From assembly GCF_916858675.1 (NCBI RefSeq), contig NZ_CAKASM010000004.1:1-64000 (forward strand): DNA of 64,000 nucleotides, written 5' to 3'. The position numbers and the translations under genes were made by a program. This stretch comes from Sphingomonas sp. Leaf21 (GTDB lineage Bacteria > Pseudomonadota > Alphaproteobacteria > Sphingomonadales > Sphingomonadaceae). Positions 1-11,845 of the stretch are shown piece after piece. The notes under the pieces are model-generated. The model saw only the letters and a program-made list of their open reading frames with translations, made no database searches and was not told where the DNA came from. How positions within the stretch are numbered: the first letter of the stretch is position 1; every line of letters starts with the position of its first letter.

Positions 1-129
1 CTCGATATACGCCATGCCAGAAGATTACACTGCCGAGATGCGCACGGGAATCAGGATCCGCGTTTTCGGACGGTTTCGAACCAATAACGAAAATCCAATC
101 GCATGGATCGCAACGGCCTCCACACCGAG

Positions 130-351
130 CTAGGCCGTGCCGCCGATCGACTCTTTCACACCATCATCCTCGAGGCGACCGGCAACGATTCCGGCGTGGC
201 TAAACGCATCAAACCCCGCCAGCGCGTCGGATCCAACCTGCGTCGCGTCCAACTCGATCGTGGTTCGGCTGCCTCCCCAATCGTCGTCGATGGGGTCAGA
301 CCTGCCGCCCCGCACATAGCCGATAGCTTCCATGGTGAATGTCATAGCCAC
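130..351 (-). pseudogene. TrmO-like tRNA methyltransferase fragment
   Basis: The 73 codons read on the minus strand match the N-terminal part of TrmO/YaeB-type (TsaA-like) proteins, which methylate N6-threonylcarbamoyl-A37 in some tRNAs. The start (AIGYVRGGRSDPIDDDWGGS) and the LAGFDAFSH segment are recognisable. Similarity stops right after FSHAGIV: the downstream family hallmarks (the arginine/proline-rich GARHPRGN-type block and the C-terminal half) are missing. An intact member is about 150 to 170 residues, so this is a truncated remnant. Family assignment is from recall of conserved motifs, not an alignment. I see no supported gene in positions 1-129 or 352-477. Confidence 0.6.
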
Positions 352-477
352 CTCCGCGTCGTGGCCTTCCTTGCCACGGCCGATCGAGAAATGGAAAACG
401 CCAATGCGCGTGTTCCCGATACCATCTCAATGTTGATCGTACTTGCCGCTGAAGCTTCTTCTGGGTCACAAGTCGGC

Positions 478-1047
478 ATGCTGATCGCTTTCCTGCTCGC
501 CGCCGCCGCCCCCGACTGCACGTATGACCGCGCTGCAATGATGGCGCTGCCGCAGCAGGCATTCGATCAGGATACGACCGGCGGTTGGCGCGCGCTGTCG
601 ATGCGTGGCTGCGAAGCAGAGGCGGCAGACCTGATCCGTGACTGGCGCGAAACCAACAAACCCGAACGGAACGCGAGTATTCTTTACTGGCATGAGGGTC
701 AGCTTCGCGCCGATCTAGGCCAGAGCGCCGCTGCGATCACGCTATTCGAACGGTCGCGCAAGACGGTCGAGGAAGATCATGGCATGGGCTGGAATCTATA
801 TGTCGATGGTAGCATCGCGTTCCTCCGCCGCGACCGCGCTGCCTTCGATCAGTCGCGTGCCGCGCTCGCGGCGTTGCCCAAGCCCGATGGCTTCGATCCG
901 CGCGGCCCCGATGGAAAGCCGATCGAGATTCGTTGGCCGATGAACCTCAATGTACTCGATGGCTTCGCGCGTTGCTGGGATAAGCCGTATAAGGAAGCCT
1001 ACACGATCTGCTCCGCACCGTTCCGGGTAATGAAGGCAGGCGGATAA
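478..1047 (+). CDS. Exported hypothetical protein
   Basis: A 189-residue protein of unknown function. The chosen ATG at 478 begins a short hydrophobic leader (MLIAFLLAAAAPDC) that looks like a signal peptide, possibly with the cysteine near the cleavage point. The same frame stays open upstream to 103, but those codons overlap the TrmO fragment and do not look like protein. The mature part is mostly helical with regularly spaced alanine/leucine segments (GQLRADLGQSAAAITLFERS), suggestive of a single TPR-like repeat in a periplasmic protein. No catalytic motif is visible. An alternative ATG lies 48 bases upstream. Confidence 0.6.
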   Translation: MLIAFLLAAAAPDCTYDRAAMMALPQQAFDQDTTGGWRALSMRGCEAEAADLIRDWRETNKPERNASILYWHEGQLRADLGQSAAAITLFERSRKTVEEDHGMGWNLYVDGSIAFLRRDRAAFDQSRAALAALPKPDGFDPRGPDGKPIEIRWPMNLNVLDGFARCWDKPYKEAYTICSAPFRVMKAGG

Positions 1048-1243
1048 GGTCTCTTCTCGGCAAGTAACCAATCATGGGGAAAGAGGCGCATGGATCGGGA
1101 TGACGGCCGCCTGTGCGGCGCGCTTTCCCATGGCCCGTTCCCAATCCACAATTCCTGAGACTTCCAATTTCGACGGGGAAGCGGGAAGGTCATTCAGACC
1201 GACGACGTTCATCCCAGCGATCGAGGTGCCATGCGGCTCCCCC

Positions 1244-3493
1244 CTACCCCACCGCCTCGAACACGAACGCCGTACCGACGAAATCGCCCTTGAGCGGTGC
1301 GCGCAGACCTCGGTTCATCCAATAGGCGCCCGACGCGCGCTCGGGGACGCCCGCGGGTCTTGCCGATCCGTCGAGCATCTTGACCGTGTAGACCCGCGCC
1401 GGGTCCAGCCCCTGGGCATGGATCGCCGCCGGATTGTCGCGCCACATCGACGAATGCAGCATCTGGAACAACACGCCCTGCCGCTTGTCGCGGCCGACAT
1501 ACATGGTCGCCGCGGTCGCATTGTCGCCGGTCGGCGACTCCAGTCGGTAGAGCGCGCCGCGCTGCACCGTCTCGCGGATGGTCTTGTACGCCGCGACCCA
1601 TTTGCGCGCGGTGGCGAAGTCGGCGTCGTTCCACTTGTCGAGGTTCGCGCCGATGCCGAGCCCGCCCTGCATCGACGACAGGAAGCGGTAATCGAGACTG
1701 GTGACGCGGGTATTCGCCCAATTGGGGCTGTCGGTGACCCAGGCCATCATGACCGCGACCGGATAGGCGCGGGTGAAGCCGTCCTGGATGCTCAACCGGT
1801 CGGCGGGATCGGTATTGTCGGAGGGCCAGACCTCATCGGTCAGCCCGATGATACCCAGATCGACTCGCCCGCCGCCGCCCGAACACGCCTCGATCTCCAG
1901 CTTCGGATGCCGCCGCCGCAGTTCGGACAGGATGTAGTAGAGGTTGCGGACATATTCGACATAGACGCGCTGCTGGTCGGCGACCGGCTGTTCGGGCCAG
2001 CCCGCCTCGGTCCAGTTGCGGTTATAGTCCCATTTGAGGAAGGCGATGTCGTTCTCAGTCACCAGCTTGTCGAGCACGGTCAGCAGGTGATCCCGCACAT
2101 CGGTGCGTGCGAGGTTGAGGACGAGCTGGTTGCGCCCCTCGGTACGCGGCCGGTCGGGGAAGTTGAGCACCCAGTCGGGATGCGCGCGGTACAGGTCGCT
2201 GTCGACATTGACCATCTCGGGCTCGACCCACAGGCCGAAGTCCATGCCCAGCCCCTTCACCCGGTCGATCAGCGGCTTCAGGCCATTGGGGAATTTGGTC
2301 GGGTTGACGGTCCAGTCGCCCAGGCCCGCCTTGTCGCTGTTGCGCGCGCCGAACCAGCCGTCATCGACCACGAACCGCTCGACGCCGATCTTCGCCGCCT
2401 TATCGGCCAGCGCCATCTGCCCCGCTTCGGTCACGTCGAAGGCCGTCGCTTCCCAGCTATTATAGAGGACCGGACGCACCCGCGCCTTGTCGCCGTGCGG
2501 CAGGATATGGGACACCTCGAACCGGTGGAAGGTCCGCGACGCGCCGCCCATTCCCTCACTCGAATAGCCCGCATAGAAGATCGGCGTGTCGAGCGTCTCG
2601 CCGGGCTTCAACGTCCACGAAAAGTCGTAAGGGTTGTACCCGCCCGCGATCCGCACCCGGCCGAGATTGTCCGACGCGACGCTGATCCGGAACGATCCCG
2701 ACCAGGCCAGTGCGCCGTACCAGACCGGTCCGTCCTTTTCGCTGGTCAGGCCTTCGCGACCGATCGCGAACCAGGGATTGTTGCCATGACCGGTCGATCC
2801 GCGACGGCTCTCCAGCACGGTCTCGGCCGCCTCGACCGGCACGGTCTTCTGGGTCCATTCGGCGGCATGGCGACCGGTCAGGTAATGCAGCCGGTAATCG
2901 TCCCCGACCGGCAGCGAGAAGACCGCGGCGGCCAGTTGATCGACCCGTACCGGCTTCGCATCGCCGTTGCGCACCCTGGCCGAGCGCGCGACGATGCCGG
3001 TCTCCGGATCGATCGTGTAGGTCAGCGTGACGAACAGCGGGCGGCGGATATCGGCCAGTTCGACGGTCAGCGTCTCGCCATTCGCCTTGTGGCTGCGATA
3101 TTTGAGGACGAGGTCGCGATTGCCGTCGGCGAACAGCGCCTTGACGCCGGGCTCGCTGACCAGCCCTTCGCCCTGCCCCGGATATTCCTGAAGCGTCACC
3201 GACCCGGCGGGGTCGAAGCCTGACAACTCGCCCGGCGCCTTCAGGACGATGGGATCACCCGTCTTGACCGGATCGCCCGACACCAGCGGATCGTTCTCCG
3301 CGAGCGACGCGCCCCAGTAGAGCGGCTGGAGATAGCCCTTCTCGTCCACCCCCATGGCATAGGTGACGCCACCGCCGTCCAGGCGAAAGACGCGCGCCCC
3401 CGCCGGGGCCGTGACCTTTGCGGAGAGGGGCGTTGCGCCAACGGCCAATGCCATCATGCCCACACCCGCCAAAACGACGTTCCGCCACCCCAT
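1244..3493 (-). CDS. Secreted alpha-galactosidase, GH36 family
   Basis: This 749-residue protein should hydrolyse terminal alpha-galactosides (melibiose, raffinose, galactomannan side chains), probably in the periplasm. It starts with a signal peptide (GWRNVVLAGVGMMALAVGA). It has the GH36 layout of an N-terminal beta-sandwich followed by a TIM barrel. The nucleophile motif KWDYNRN is at about Asp489, and the general acid/base motif SDNTD is at about Asp559, following the GGGGR block. The ATG at 3493 is preceded by AGGAGAG; a TTG five codons upstream is less likely. It reads convergently to the small exported gene and stands alone. No transporter or sugar regulator is adjacent, so its regulation cannot be read here. 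Confidence 0.93.
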   Translation of the reverse strand: MGWRNVVLAGVGMMALAVGATPLSAKVTAPAGARVFRLDGGGVTYAMGVDEKGYLQPLYWGASLAENDPLVSGDPVKTGDPIVLKAPGELSGFDPAGSVTLQEYPGQGEGLVSEPGVKALFADGNRDLVLKYRSHKANGETLTVELADIRRPLFVTLTYTIDPETGIVARSARVRNGDAKPVRVDQLAAAVFSLPVGDDYRLHYLTGRHAAEWTQKTVPVEAAETVLESRRGSTGHGNNPWFAIGREGLTSEKDGPVWYGALAWSGSFRISVASDNLGRVRIAGGYNPYDFSWTLKPGETLDTPIFYAGYSSEGMGGASRTFHRFEVSHILPHGDKARVRPVLYNSWEATAFDVTEAGQMALADKAAKIGVERFVVDDGWFGARNSDKAGLGDWTVNPTKFPNGLKPLIDRVKGLGMDFGLWVEPEMVNVDSDLYRAHPDWVLNFPDRPRTEGRNQLVLNLARTDVRDHLLTVLDKLVTENDIAFLKWDYNRNWTEAGWPEQPVADQQRVYVEYVRNLYYILSELRRRHPKLEIEACSGGGGRVDLGIIGLTDEVWPSDNTDPADRLSIQDGFTRAYPVAVMMAWVTDSPNWANTRVTSLDYRFLSSMQGGLGIGANLDKWNDADFATARKWVAAYKTIRETVQRGALYRLESPTGDNATAATMYVGRDKRQGVLFQMLHSSMWRDNPAAIHAQGLDPARVYTVKMLDGSARPAGVPERASGAYWMNRGLRAPLKGDFVGTAFVFEAVG

Positions 3494-3558
3494 CACGCTC
3501 TCCTGCAAACCTTTGCATTAAGTCTGACATAGCGACGGGGCTCGACGCAAGGCTTTGT

Positions 3559-4815
3559 TTACGCGGACGGTATGTCCTGTTTCGGCCAAAGCGTCTTCAG
3601 CGGCTGCGTGGCGTCGGCCAGTGCCGCCGCGGCGATCACCGCGCCATCGGCGACCAGCGCCTTGCCCTGGACGAAGTCGCGCATCGCGTTGACGCAATCG
3701 AGCGCGATCACCCGGCCTTCGCGCAGATACACGACCGAAAAGCTTCGCGTCGCCGGATCACCGCGCAGGATCGCACGATCATGGCCGGTCGACAGGCCGA
3801 CCGTCTGCAACTTCAGGTCATATTGGTTGGACCAGAACCAGGGCACCGCGTGATAGGCGACGTCGCGACCGACGATCGTCCGCGCCGCGACGGTCGCCTG
3901 GTCATGCGCGTTCTGGACCGACTCCAGCCGGATGACCGCCCCGTCGGCGAATGGGTTCACATGCGCGGCGCAGTCGCCGATCGCGAAGACGTGCGGCAGG
4001 CTGGTCCGCCCCTGCGGATCGATCGCGACCCCATTCCCGCCCGCCGCCCCCGCCGCGATCAGCGGGGCGACCGAGGGGATGATGCCGATCCCGACGATCG
4101 CCATCTGCGCCGCCAGCACCGTGCCGTCCGACAGCCGCACGCCGGCAATCGCTCCGTCGCCTTCCAGGCAGGTGACGCTCTCGTTCAGCCGGATCGTCAC
4201 GCCATGCGCCCGGTGCTCGTCCTCGTAGAAGCGCGACAGCGCCTCGCCCGCGACGCGCGCCAGCACGCGATCCTGCGCCTCGACGATCGTCACCGCCTTG
4301 CCGAACCTGGTCAGCACCGCCGCCGCCTCCAGCCCGATATAGCCGCCGCCGATCACCACGACGTCCCGCACGTTCGGCAATTCGGCGATCAGCCGATCGA
4401 CATCCGATCGGGTTCGCACCGAATGGACGCCCGCCAGGTCATACCCGTTGCACGACAGTCGCCGCGCATGGCCACCGGCAGCCCAGATCAACGTGCCATA
4501 ATCGACCAGATCGCCCGCCGCCGTGGTCAGGCATCGTGCCTCCGCATCGACCGCGACGACCCGCTCCCCCAGGCGAAGGGCGATGCGCCGTTCGTCCCAG
4601 AAACGCTCCGGGCGGATCAGGATACGCTCGAACGCCTTGCCCCCGGCCAGATATTCCTTGGACAGCGGCGGGCGCTCATAGGGAGGATAATCCTCCTCGC
4701 CGATCATCGCGATCGTGCCGTCGAAACCTTCCTGCCGCAGCGCGATCGCGGCCTGCGCGCCCGCATGGCCGGTGCCGACGATGACGATGTCGTAGGAGGT
4801 GGGGGTTTCGGTCAT
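3559..4815 (-). CDS. NAD(P)/FAD-dependent ferredoxin reductase
   Basis: A 418-residue flavoprotein of the rhodocoxin/putidaredoxin reductase type, which passes electrons from NAD(P)H to a [2Fe-2S] ferredoxin, often for a P450 or ring-hydroxylating oxygenase. The N-terminal FAD-binding Rossmann motif is VGTGHAGAQAA, the YERPPLSKEYL block is typical of the group, and a second Rossmann motif VIGGGYIGLEAA (about residue 150) binds NAD(P)H. The FAD-contacting AIGDCAAH segment lies near residue 280. No ferredoxin or oxygenase is adjacent, so the electron acceptor is unknown. It follows the GH36 gene on the same strand after about 65 bases but is functionally unrelated. Confidence 0.88.
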   Translation of the reverse strand: MTETPTSYDIVIVGTGHAGAQAAIALRQEGFDGTIAMIGEEDYPPYERPPLSKEYLAGGKAFERILIRPERFWDERRIALRLGERVVAVDAEARCLTTAAGDLVDYGTLIWAAGGHARRLSCNGYDLAGVHSVRTRSDVDRLIAELPNVRDVVVIGGGYIGLEAAAVLTRFGKAVTIVEAQDRVLARVAGEALSRFYEDEHRAHGVTIRLNESVTCLEGDGAIAGVRLSDGTVLAAQMAIVGIGIIPSVAPLIAAGAAGGNGVAIDPQGRTSLPHVFAIGDCAAHVNPFADGAVIRLESVQNAHDQATVAARTIVGRDVAYHAVPWFWSNQYDLKLQTVGLSTGHDRAILRGDPATRSFSVVYLREGRVIALDCVNAMRDFVQGKALVADGAVIAAAALADATQPLKTLWPKQDIPSA

Positions 4816-4954
4816 GCGCCCGTCCTAGGCGCGAACGCCGCGCGCTGCCAAGGATGATGACCCGATGGCATGACAAAGCGTTGCGATCGCCAATCAGCGT
4901 CTTCAATCGGAGCGCGCTTGCCGCTAGGGGAAGGGTAAATCTTCAGGAGACACC

Positions 4955-5170
4955 ATGAGCAAGCTGCACCTCGTGTTCGGCGGCCGCGTCAGCGACCCGC
5001 AGACTCTCGATTTCGTCGATCCCGCCGCCCTGGAAGTGGTCGGCGTCTTCCCCGACTATGCGAGCGCCGAAAAGGCCTGGCGCGCCGCCGCGCAGCGGAC
5101 GGTGGACGATGCCGAGATGAAGTTCGTCGTCGTGCATCTCCACCGCCTGCTGGAGCCGACGCTCGGTTGA
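4955..5170 (+). CDS. DUF4170 family small protein
   Basis: A 71-residue soluble protein starting MSKLHLVFGGRV, preceded by AGGAGACACC at a good distance. The pattern (short beta strand, GGRV, EVVGVFPDYASAEKAWRAAAQ, then VVVHLHRLL) matches the DUF4170 family found in alphaproteobacteria. Its function is not known. It is compact and entirely globular, without signal peptide or membrane segment. It lies alone between two minus-strand genes and is followed by a short repeat near 5200. Confidence 0.8.
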   Translation: MSKLHLVFGGRVSDPQTLDFVDPAALEVVGVFPDYASAEKAWRAAAQRTVDDAEMKFVVVHLHRLLEPTLG

Positions 5171-5199
5171 TTTCGGTGATGGGCGAGGTCGGGGGCGTG

Positions 5200-5230
5200 G
5201 CCTTCGACTTCGCTCGGGCTGAACGGAGGG
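5200..5230 (+). repeat. Intergenic repeat, CTTCGACTTCGCT family
   Basis: The sequence CCTTCGACTTCGCTCGGGCT followed by GAACGG recurs with small changes at about 18471, 18546 (inverted), 40428 and 40478 (inverted), always between genes. It is a short dispersed repeat. This single copy sits between two convergent genes. Confidence 0.6.
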
Positions 5231-5252
5231 TGGGGGCAGAGCCCGGCCTTCG

Positions 5253-5891
5253 TCAGGCGTTACGATAGCGCCACAGCAGCAAGGGCTTGGCGAAGACCAG
5301 CCCGGCGACGAAGCCGCCGATATGCGCGGCGACCGCGATCGCGCCCATGCCCATCCCGGCATAGCCGAGCAGCAACTGGATGCCGATCCACCCCGCCGCC
5401 AGCCACAGGACATGGGTCATCTCGGCCGATAGCCCCGCCACGCCTTTGACAGCGCGTCGCCGACCGTAAAGCAGCGCATAGGCCCCGACGATCGCCGAAA
5501 TCGCACCGCTCGCGCCGATCATCGGCATGGCCGAGCCGGGATCCGGAAAATATTGCGCGATCGCCGCCGCATAGGCACCGACGACGTACAGGATGACGAC
5601 ACCGCGCGGTCCCAGGGCCCGCTCGGTCTGCGCGCCGCAATAGACCAGCATGACGAGGTTGAACGCGATATGCGCCAACCCGCCATGGATCAGCGTCGCG
5701 GTCAGCGGGGTCAGGATCGTCGGCACGGCAAAGCCGAAATCGGGGGGGAGCGCCGCGCCCTCGAACCGCAGGGGGATGAATCCCGCCGCGACCGCCGCTT
5801 CGGGCACCATGCCGGTCAGGATCAGGATCAGCGACACGATCACCGTGACGGCCGCGATGGCCGTCGTCGCCCGTGCCGCTGCCCAGTTCAT
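5253..5891 (-). CDS. Rhomboid family intramembrane serine protease
   Basis: A 212-residue multi-pass membrane protease that should cut transmembrane substrates within the bilayer. The catalytic serine lies in GASGA (Ser128) and the catalytic histidine in AAHIGG (His190). The HGGLAHIAFNLVML segment (residues 69-82) supplies the conserved His and Asn that stabilise the oxyanion. About six hydrophobic segments are visible. It starts four bases after the greA stop codon on the same strand, so it probably shares the greA transcript. Substrate unknown. Confidence 0.88.
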   Translation of the reverse strand: MNWAAARATTAIAAVTVIVSLILILTGMVPEAAVAAGFIPLRFEGAALPPDFGFAVPTILTPLTATLIHGGLAHIAFNLVMLVYCGAQTERALGPRGVVILYVVGAYAAAIAQYFPDPGSAMPMIGASGAISAIVGAYALLYGRRRAVKGVAGLSAEMTHVLWLAAGWIGIQLLLGYAGMGMGAIAVAAHIGGFVAGLVFAKPLLLWRYRNA

Positions 5892-5895
5892 CGGA

Positions 5896-6372
5896 TCAGA
5901 TGAATTCGATTTTGCTGACGACGTAGTAGCGGTCGCCCGACGGCACCGTCACCTCGACCTCTTCCTCGAGCTTGCGCCCGATCAGCGCACGGCCGAGCGG
6001 CGAGTTGTAGCTGATCCGGCCGGTCTTGGCGTCCGCCTCGGTCTGGCCGACGATCTGATACCTGACCGGCTTGTCGTCCTCGTCGAGCAGCGTGACGGTC
6101 GCGCCAAACACGATCTTGTCGCCCGACAAATCCTTCGGGTCGATGATCTGCGCACGGCTCAGCTTGTCCTCGATATCGGCGATCGTCGCCTCCACCTGGC
6201 CCTGCCGCTCCTTGGCCGCGTGATATTCGGCGTTTTCGGACAGGTCGCCATGGGCGCGCGCTTCCTCGATCGCGTCGACGATCAGCGGCCGTTCCTCTTT
6301 CAGACGCCGCAGATCCTGGGTGAGCTTGTCATAGCCCTCCTGGAGCATCGGCATCTTTTCGACGGTCGCCAT
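5896..6372 (-). CDS. greA: Transcription elongation factor GreA
   Basis: A 158-residue factor that enters the RNA polymerase secondary channel and stimulates cleavage of backtracked RNA. It has the N-terminal coiled coil with the acidic tip ([20 protein letters not shown], about residues 33-52) and the C-terminal FKBP-like domain ending in [17 protein letters not shown] chose the ATG at 6372 ([10 protein letters not shown]), which gives the normal family length; the 25 upstream in-frame codons look non-coding. It lies downstream of carB on the same strand after about 95 bases and upstream of the rhomboid gene. Confidence 0.96.
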   Translation of the reverse strand: MATVEKMPMLQEGYDKLTQDLRRLKEERPLIVDAIEEARAHGDLSENAEYHAAKERQGQVEATIADIEDKLSRAQIIDPKDLSGDKIVFGATVTLLDEDDKPVRYQIVGQTEADAKTGRISYNSPLGRALIGRKLEEEVEVTVPSGDRYYVVSKIEFI

Positions 6373-6467
6373 AATCCTAGTCCCCAATTCCATACGCATT
6401 CCCGGTACGGACCGCCCTCCCCCAGGGGACGAGCGGCCCGCCAGCACATCATGTTCTCATGTCGGGA

Positions 6468-9799
<3,332 letters not shown>

Positions 9800-9800
<1 letters not shown>

Positions 9801-10069
9801 TACTTATCTTCCGAAGCTGGTGCGTTGCCGATGACGCCGATCTTGTTCATCGACACGACTGCGCTGACTTTTTTGAGCACGCACTCAATCTTGGCGAAAT
9901 CGGCATCCGGGTTTCCCCGAAACACGACCTCCCGGCCCCTGAGCACCAACCAGTTGCGCGGTGCGTGGCACGCGTCGGCCATGGCGTTCAGGTCAGCCCG
10001 ACTCACCTGACGCTGGGGCTTGGTCGGTTGCGCCGCGACCTGCAAGGCAAGTGCGAGCAACACGCTCAT
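9800..10069 (-). CDS. Small secreted protein between carA and carB
   Basis: An 89-residue protein with a short hydrophobic N-terminus ([14 protein letters not shown]) consistent with a cleaved signal peptide, followed by a small domain with two cysteines (DACHAPRN and KIECVLKKV) that could form one disulfide. I do not recognise the family. Its ATG overlaps the carA stop (ATGA) and its stop overlaps the carB start (TAATG), so it is locked into the carAB operon. Nothing in the sequence suggests a role in carbamoyl phosphate synthesis, and a secreted product would be physically separated from the enzyme. Confidence 0.75.
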
Positions 10070-11250
10070 TTCCGAAGCGCCCCCACGAACCGCTCGAACA
10101 GATAGAAGCTGTCCTGCGGCCCCGGCGAGGCTTCGGGGTGATACTGGACCGAGAAGGCCGGGCGGTCGGTCAACTCAAGCCCCGCATTCGACCCGTCGAA
10201 CAGCGAGACATGCGTCTCGCGCGCGTTCGCGGGCAGCGTCTCGCGCTCGACCGCGAAGCCGTGGTTCATGCTGGTGATCTCGACCAGACCGTCGGACAGG
10301 CGCTTGACCGGGTGGTTCGCACCGCGATGGCCCTGGTGCATCTTGGTGGTCTTGGCACCCACCGCCAGACCCAGCAGCTGGTGACCCAGGCAGATGCCGA
10401 ACAGCGGCTTGCCCGTATCGAGCAGCTGGCGGATCACCGGCACCGCATAGTCGCCCGTCGCCGCCGGATCGCCGGGGCCGTTGGACAGGAAGATGCCGTC
10501 CGGGTCCAGCGCCATCACGTCTTCGTAGGATGCAGTGGCCGGGACCACCGACACCTTCGCGCCCGCCTGAACCAGATTGCGGAAGATGTTGTGCTTGCTG
10601 CCATAATCGATCGCGACGACGTGCGGGCGATCCGCGCCCTCCGCGCCCGCATAACCGAAGCCCAGCCGCCACAGGCCGCCTTCGCGCGTCTCGCCCCAGC
10701 CATAATGCAGCTCGGTCGACACGTCCTTGGCGAGGTCCATGCCCTCCAGCCCCGGCCAGGCCCGCGCCTTGTCGAGCAGCGCGGCGATGTCGAACTCGCC
10801 GGCCGCCGAATGCGCGATCACGCCGTTGGGCGCACCGGCGGCGCGGATGCGGCGGGTCAGCGCGCGGGTGTCGATGCCTGCCAGCCCGATGCGGTTGTGC
10901 CGCGCCATCCACCCGGCCAGGTTCTCCACCGCGCGGAAATTGGACGGGGCGGTCGGGTCCTCGCGGACGATCATGCCCAGCGCGTGCGGCGCGTCCGCCT
11001 CGATATCGTCGGGGTTCGCGCCGACATTGCCGATATGCGGGAAGGTGAAGGTGATGATCTGGCCCGCGAAGGACGGATCGGTCATGATCTCCTGATAGCC
11101 GGTCATCGCGGTGTGGAAGCACACCTCGCCCACGGCATCACCCTCGACGCCGAACCCGCGCCCCCACAACACGTCTCCGTTCGCCAGAACGAGAACACCC
11201 GTGGCGCCCTCAGGCTTTTCGGGCATGGCGAATGGCTTGGCGTCGGCCAT
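10066..11250 (-). CDS. carA: Carbamoyl-phosphate synthase small subunit
   Basis: A 394-residue glutaminase subunit that releases ammonia from glutamine and channels it to CarB. The N-terminal CPSase small-chain domain (roughly residues 15-160) is followed by a class I glutamine amidotransferase domain. That domain has the nucleophile in GICLGHQLLG (Cys287) and the His/Glu pair in YHPEASPGP near residue 370. The ATG at 11250 has CAGGAG upstream. First gene of the carA-ORF-carB unit; a 4-base overlap joins it to the next gene. It is divergent from the yqeY-like gene across about 140 bases. Confidence 0.97.
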   Translation of the reverse strand: MADAKPFAMPEKPEGATGVLVLANGDVLWGRGFGVEGDAVGEVCFHTAMTGYQEIMTDPSFAGQIITFTFPHIGNVGANPDDIEADAPHALGMIVREDPTAPSNFRAVENLAGWMARHNRIGLAGIDTRALTRRIRAAGAPNGVIAHSAAGEFDIAALLDKARAWPGLEGMDLAKDVSTELHYGWGETREGGLWRLGFGYAGAEGADRPHVVAIDYGSKHNIFRNLVQAGAKVSVVPATASYEDVMALDPDGIFLSNGPGDPAATGDYAVPVIRQLLDTGKPLFGICLGHQLLGLAVGAKTTKMHQGHRGANHPVKRLSDGLVEITSMNHGFAVERETLPANARETHVSLFDGSNAGLELTDRPAFSVQYHPEASPGPQDSFYLFERFVGALRK

Positions 11251-11391
11251 GATCGGCGGGCACTCCTGCTTGAAATCTCTGCAATGTCGCTAAGTGGCGT
11301 CCGCTAGACCCCGATGGCCCATCCGTCAACCGGTTCACGGAAATGCTTCGCTGCGCTATCGTCCCTGCCTTTCAGACAAGACGGACGAGAC

Positions 11392-11844
11392 ATGATTCGC
11401 GACGACATCAAGGCCGCGCAGGTGGCCGCCATGAAGGCTGGCGATAAGGAAAGCCGCGCGGCGATCAGCCTGATCCAGGCCGCCATCAAGAACCGCGACA
11501 TCGAACTCCGCACCGGCGAAGCGCCCGCCGATGACGACATGGTCGTGATCGAGGTGCTGCAGAAGATGGTCAAGCAGCGCCGCGAATCGATCGCCATGTA
11601 CGAACAGGGCGGCCGCCAGGAACTCGCCGACGCCGAAAAGGCCGAGGTCGCGGTGATCGAACGCTTCCTGCCGCAGACGCTGAGCGAGGACGAGACCAGG
11701 GCCGCGATCGAGGCGGTCAAGGCGGAGATCGGGGCGAGCGGCATGAAGGACATGGGCCGTGTCATGGCCGAGCTTAAGGCACGCCATGCGGCGGTGCTGG
11801 ATATGAGCAAGGCGAGCGGGTTGGTGAAGGCGGCGCTGGCGTGA
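11392..11844 (+). CDS. GatB/YqeY domain protein
   Basis: A 150-residue protein of the YqeY family, related to the C-terminal tail domain of the GatB amidotransferase subunit; its own role is unclear, possibly tRNA-related. The start MIRDDIKAAQVAAMKAGDK and the RRESIAMYEQGGRQELADAE block are typical, and the length matches the family. I took the ATG at 11392; the frame is open 26 codons upstream but those are not conserved in type. Members of this family often sit upstream of dnaG-rpoD in alphaproteobacteria, as here, except that a repeat-bracketed cassette now separates them. Confidence 0.88.
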   Translation: MIRDDIKAAQVAAMKAGDKESRAAISLIQAAIKNRDIELRTGEAPADDDMVVIEVLQKMVKQRRESIAMYEQGGRQELADAEKAEVAVIERFLPQTLSEDETRAAIEAVKAEIGASGMKDMGRVMAELKARHAAVLDMSKASGLVKAALA

Positions 11845-11845
11845 T

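Noticed and set aside
1100..3223. Long open frame antisense to the alpha-galactosidase gene
   Set aside because: High-GC DNA gives long shadow frames. The product is rich in Arg/His/Asp with no family match, and the minus-strand GH36 protein explains the region.
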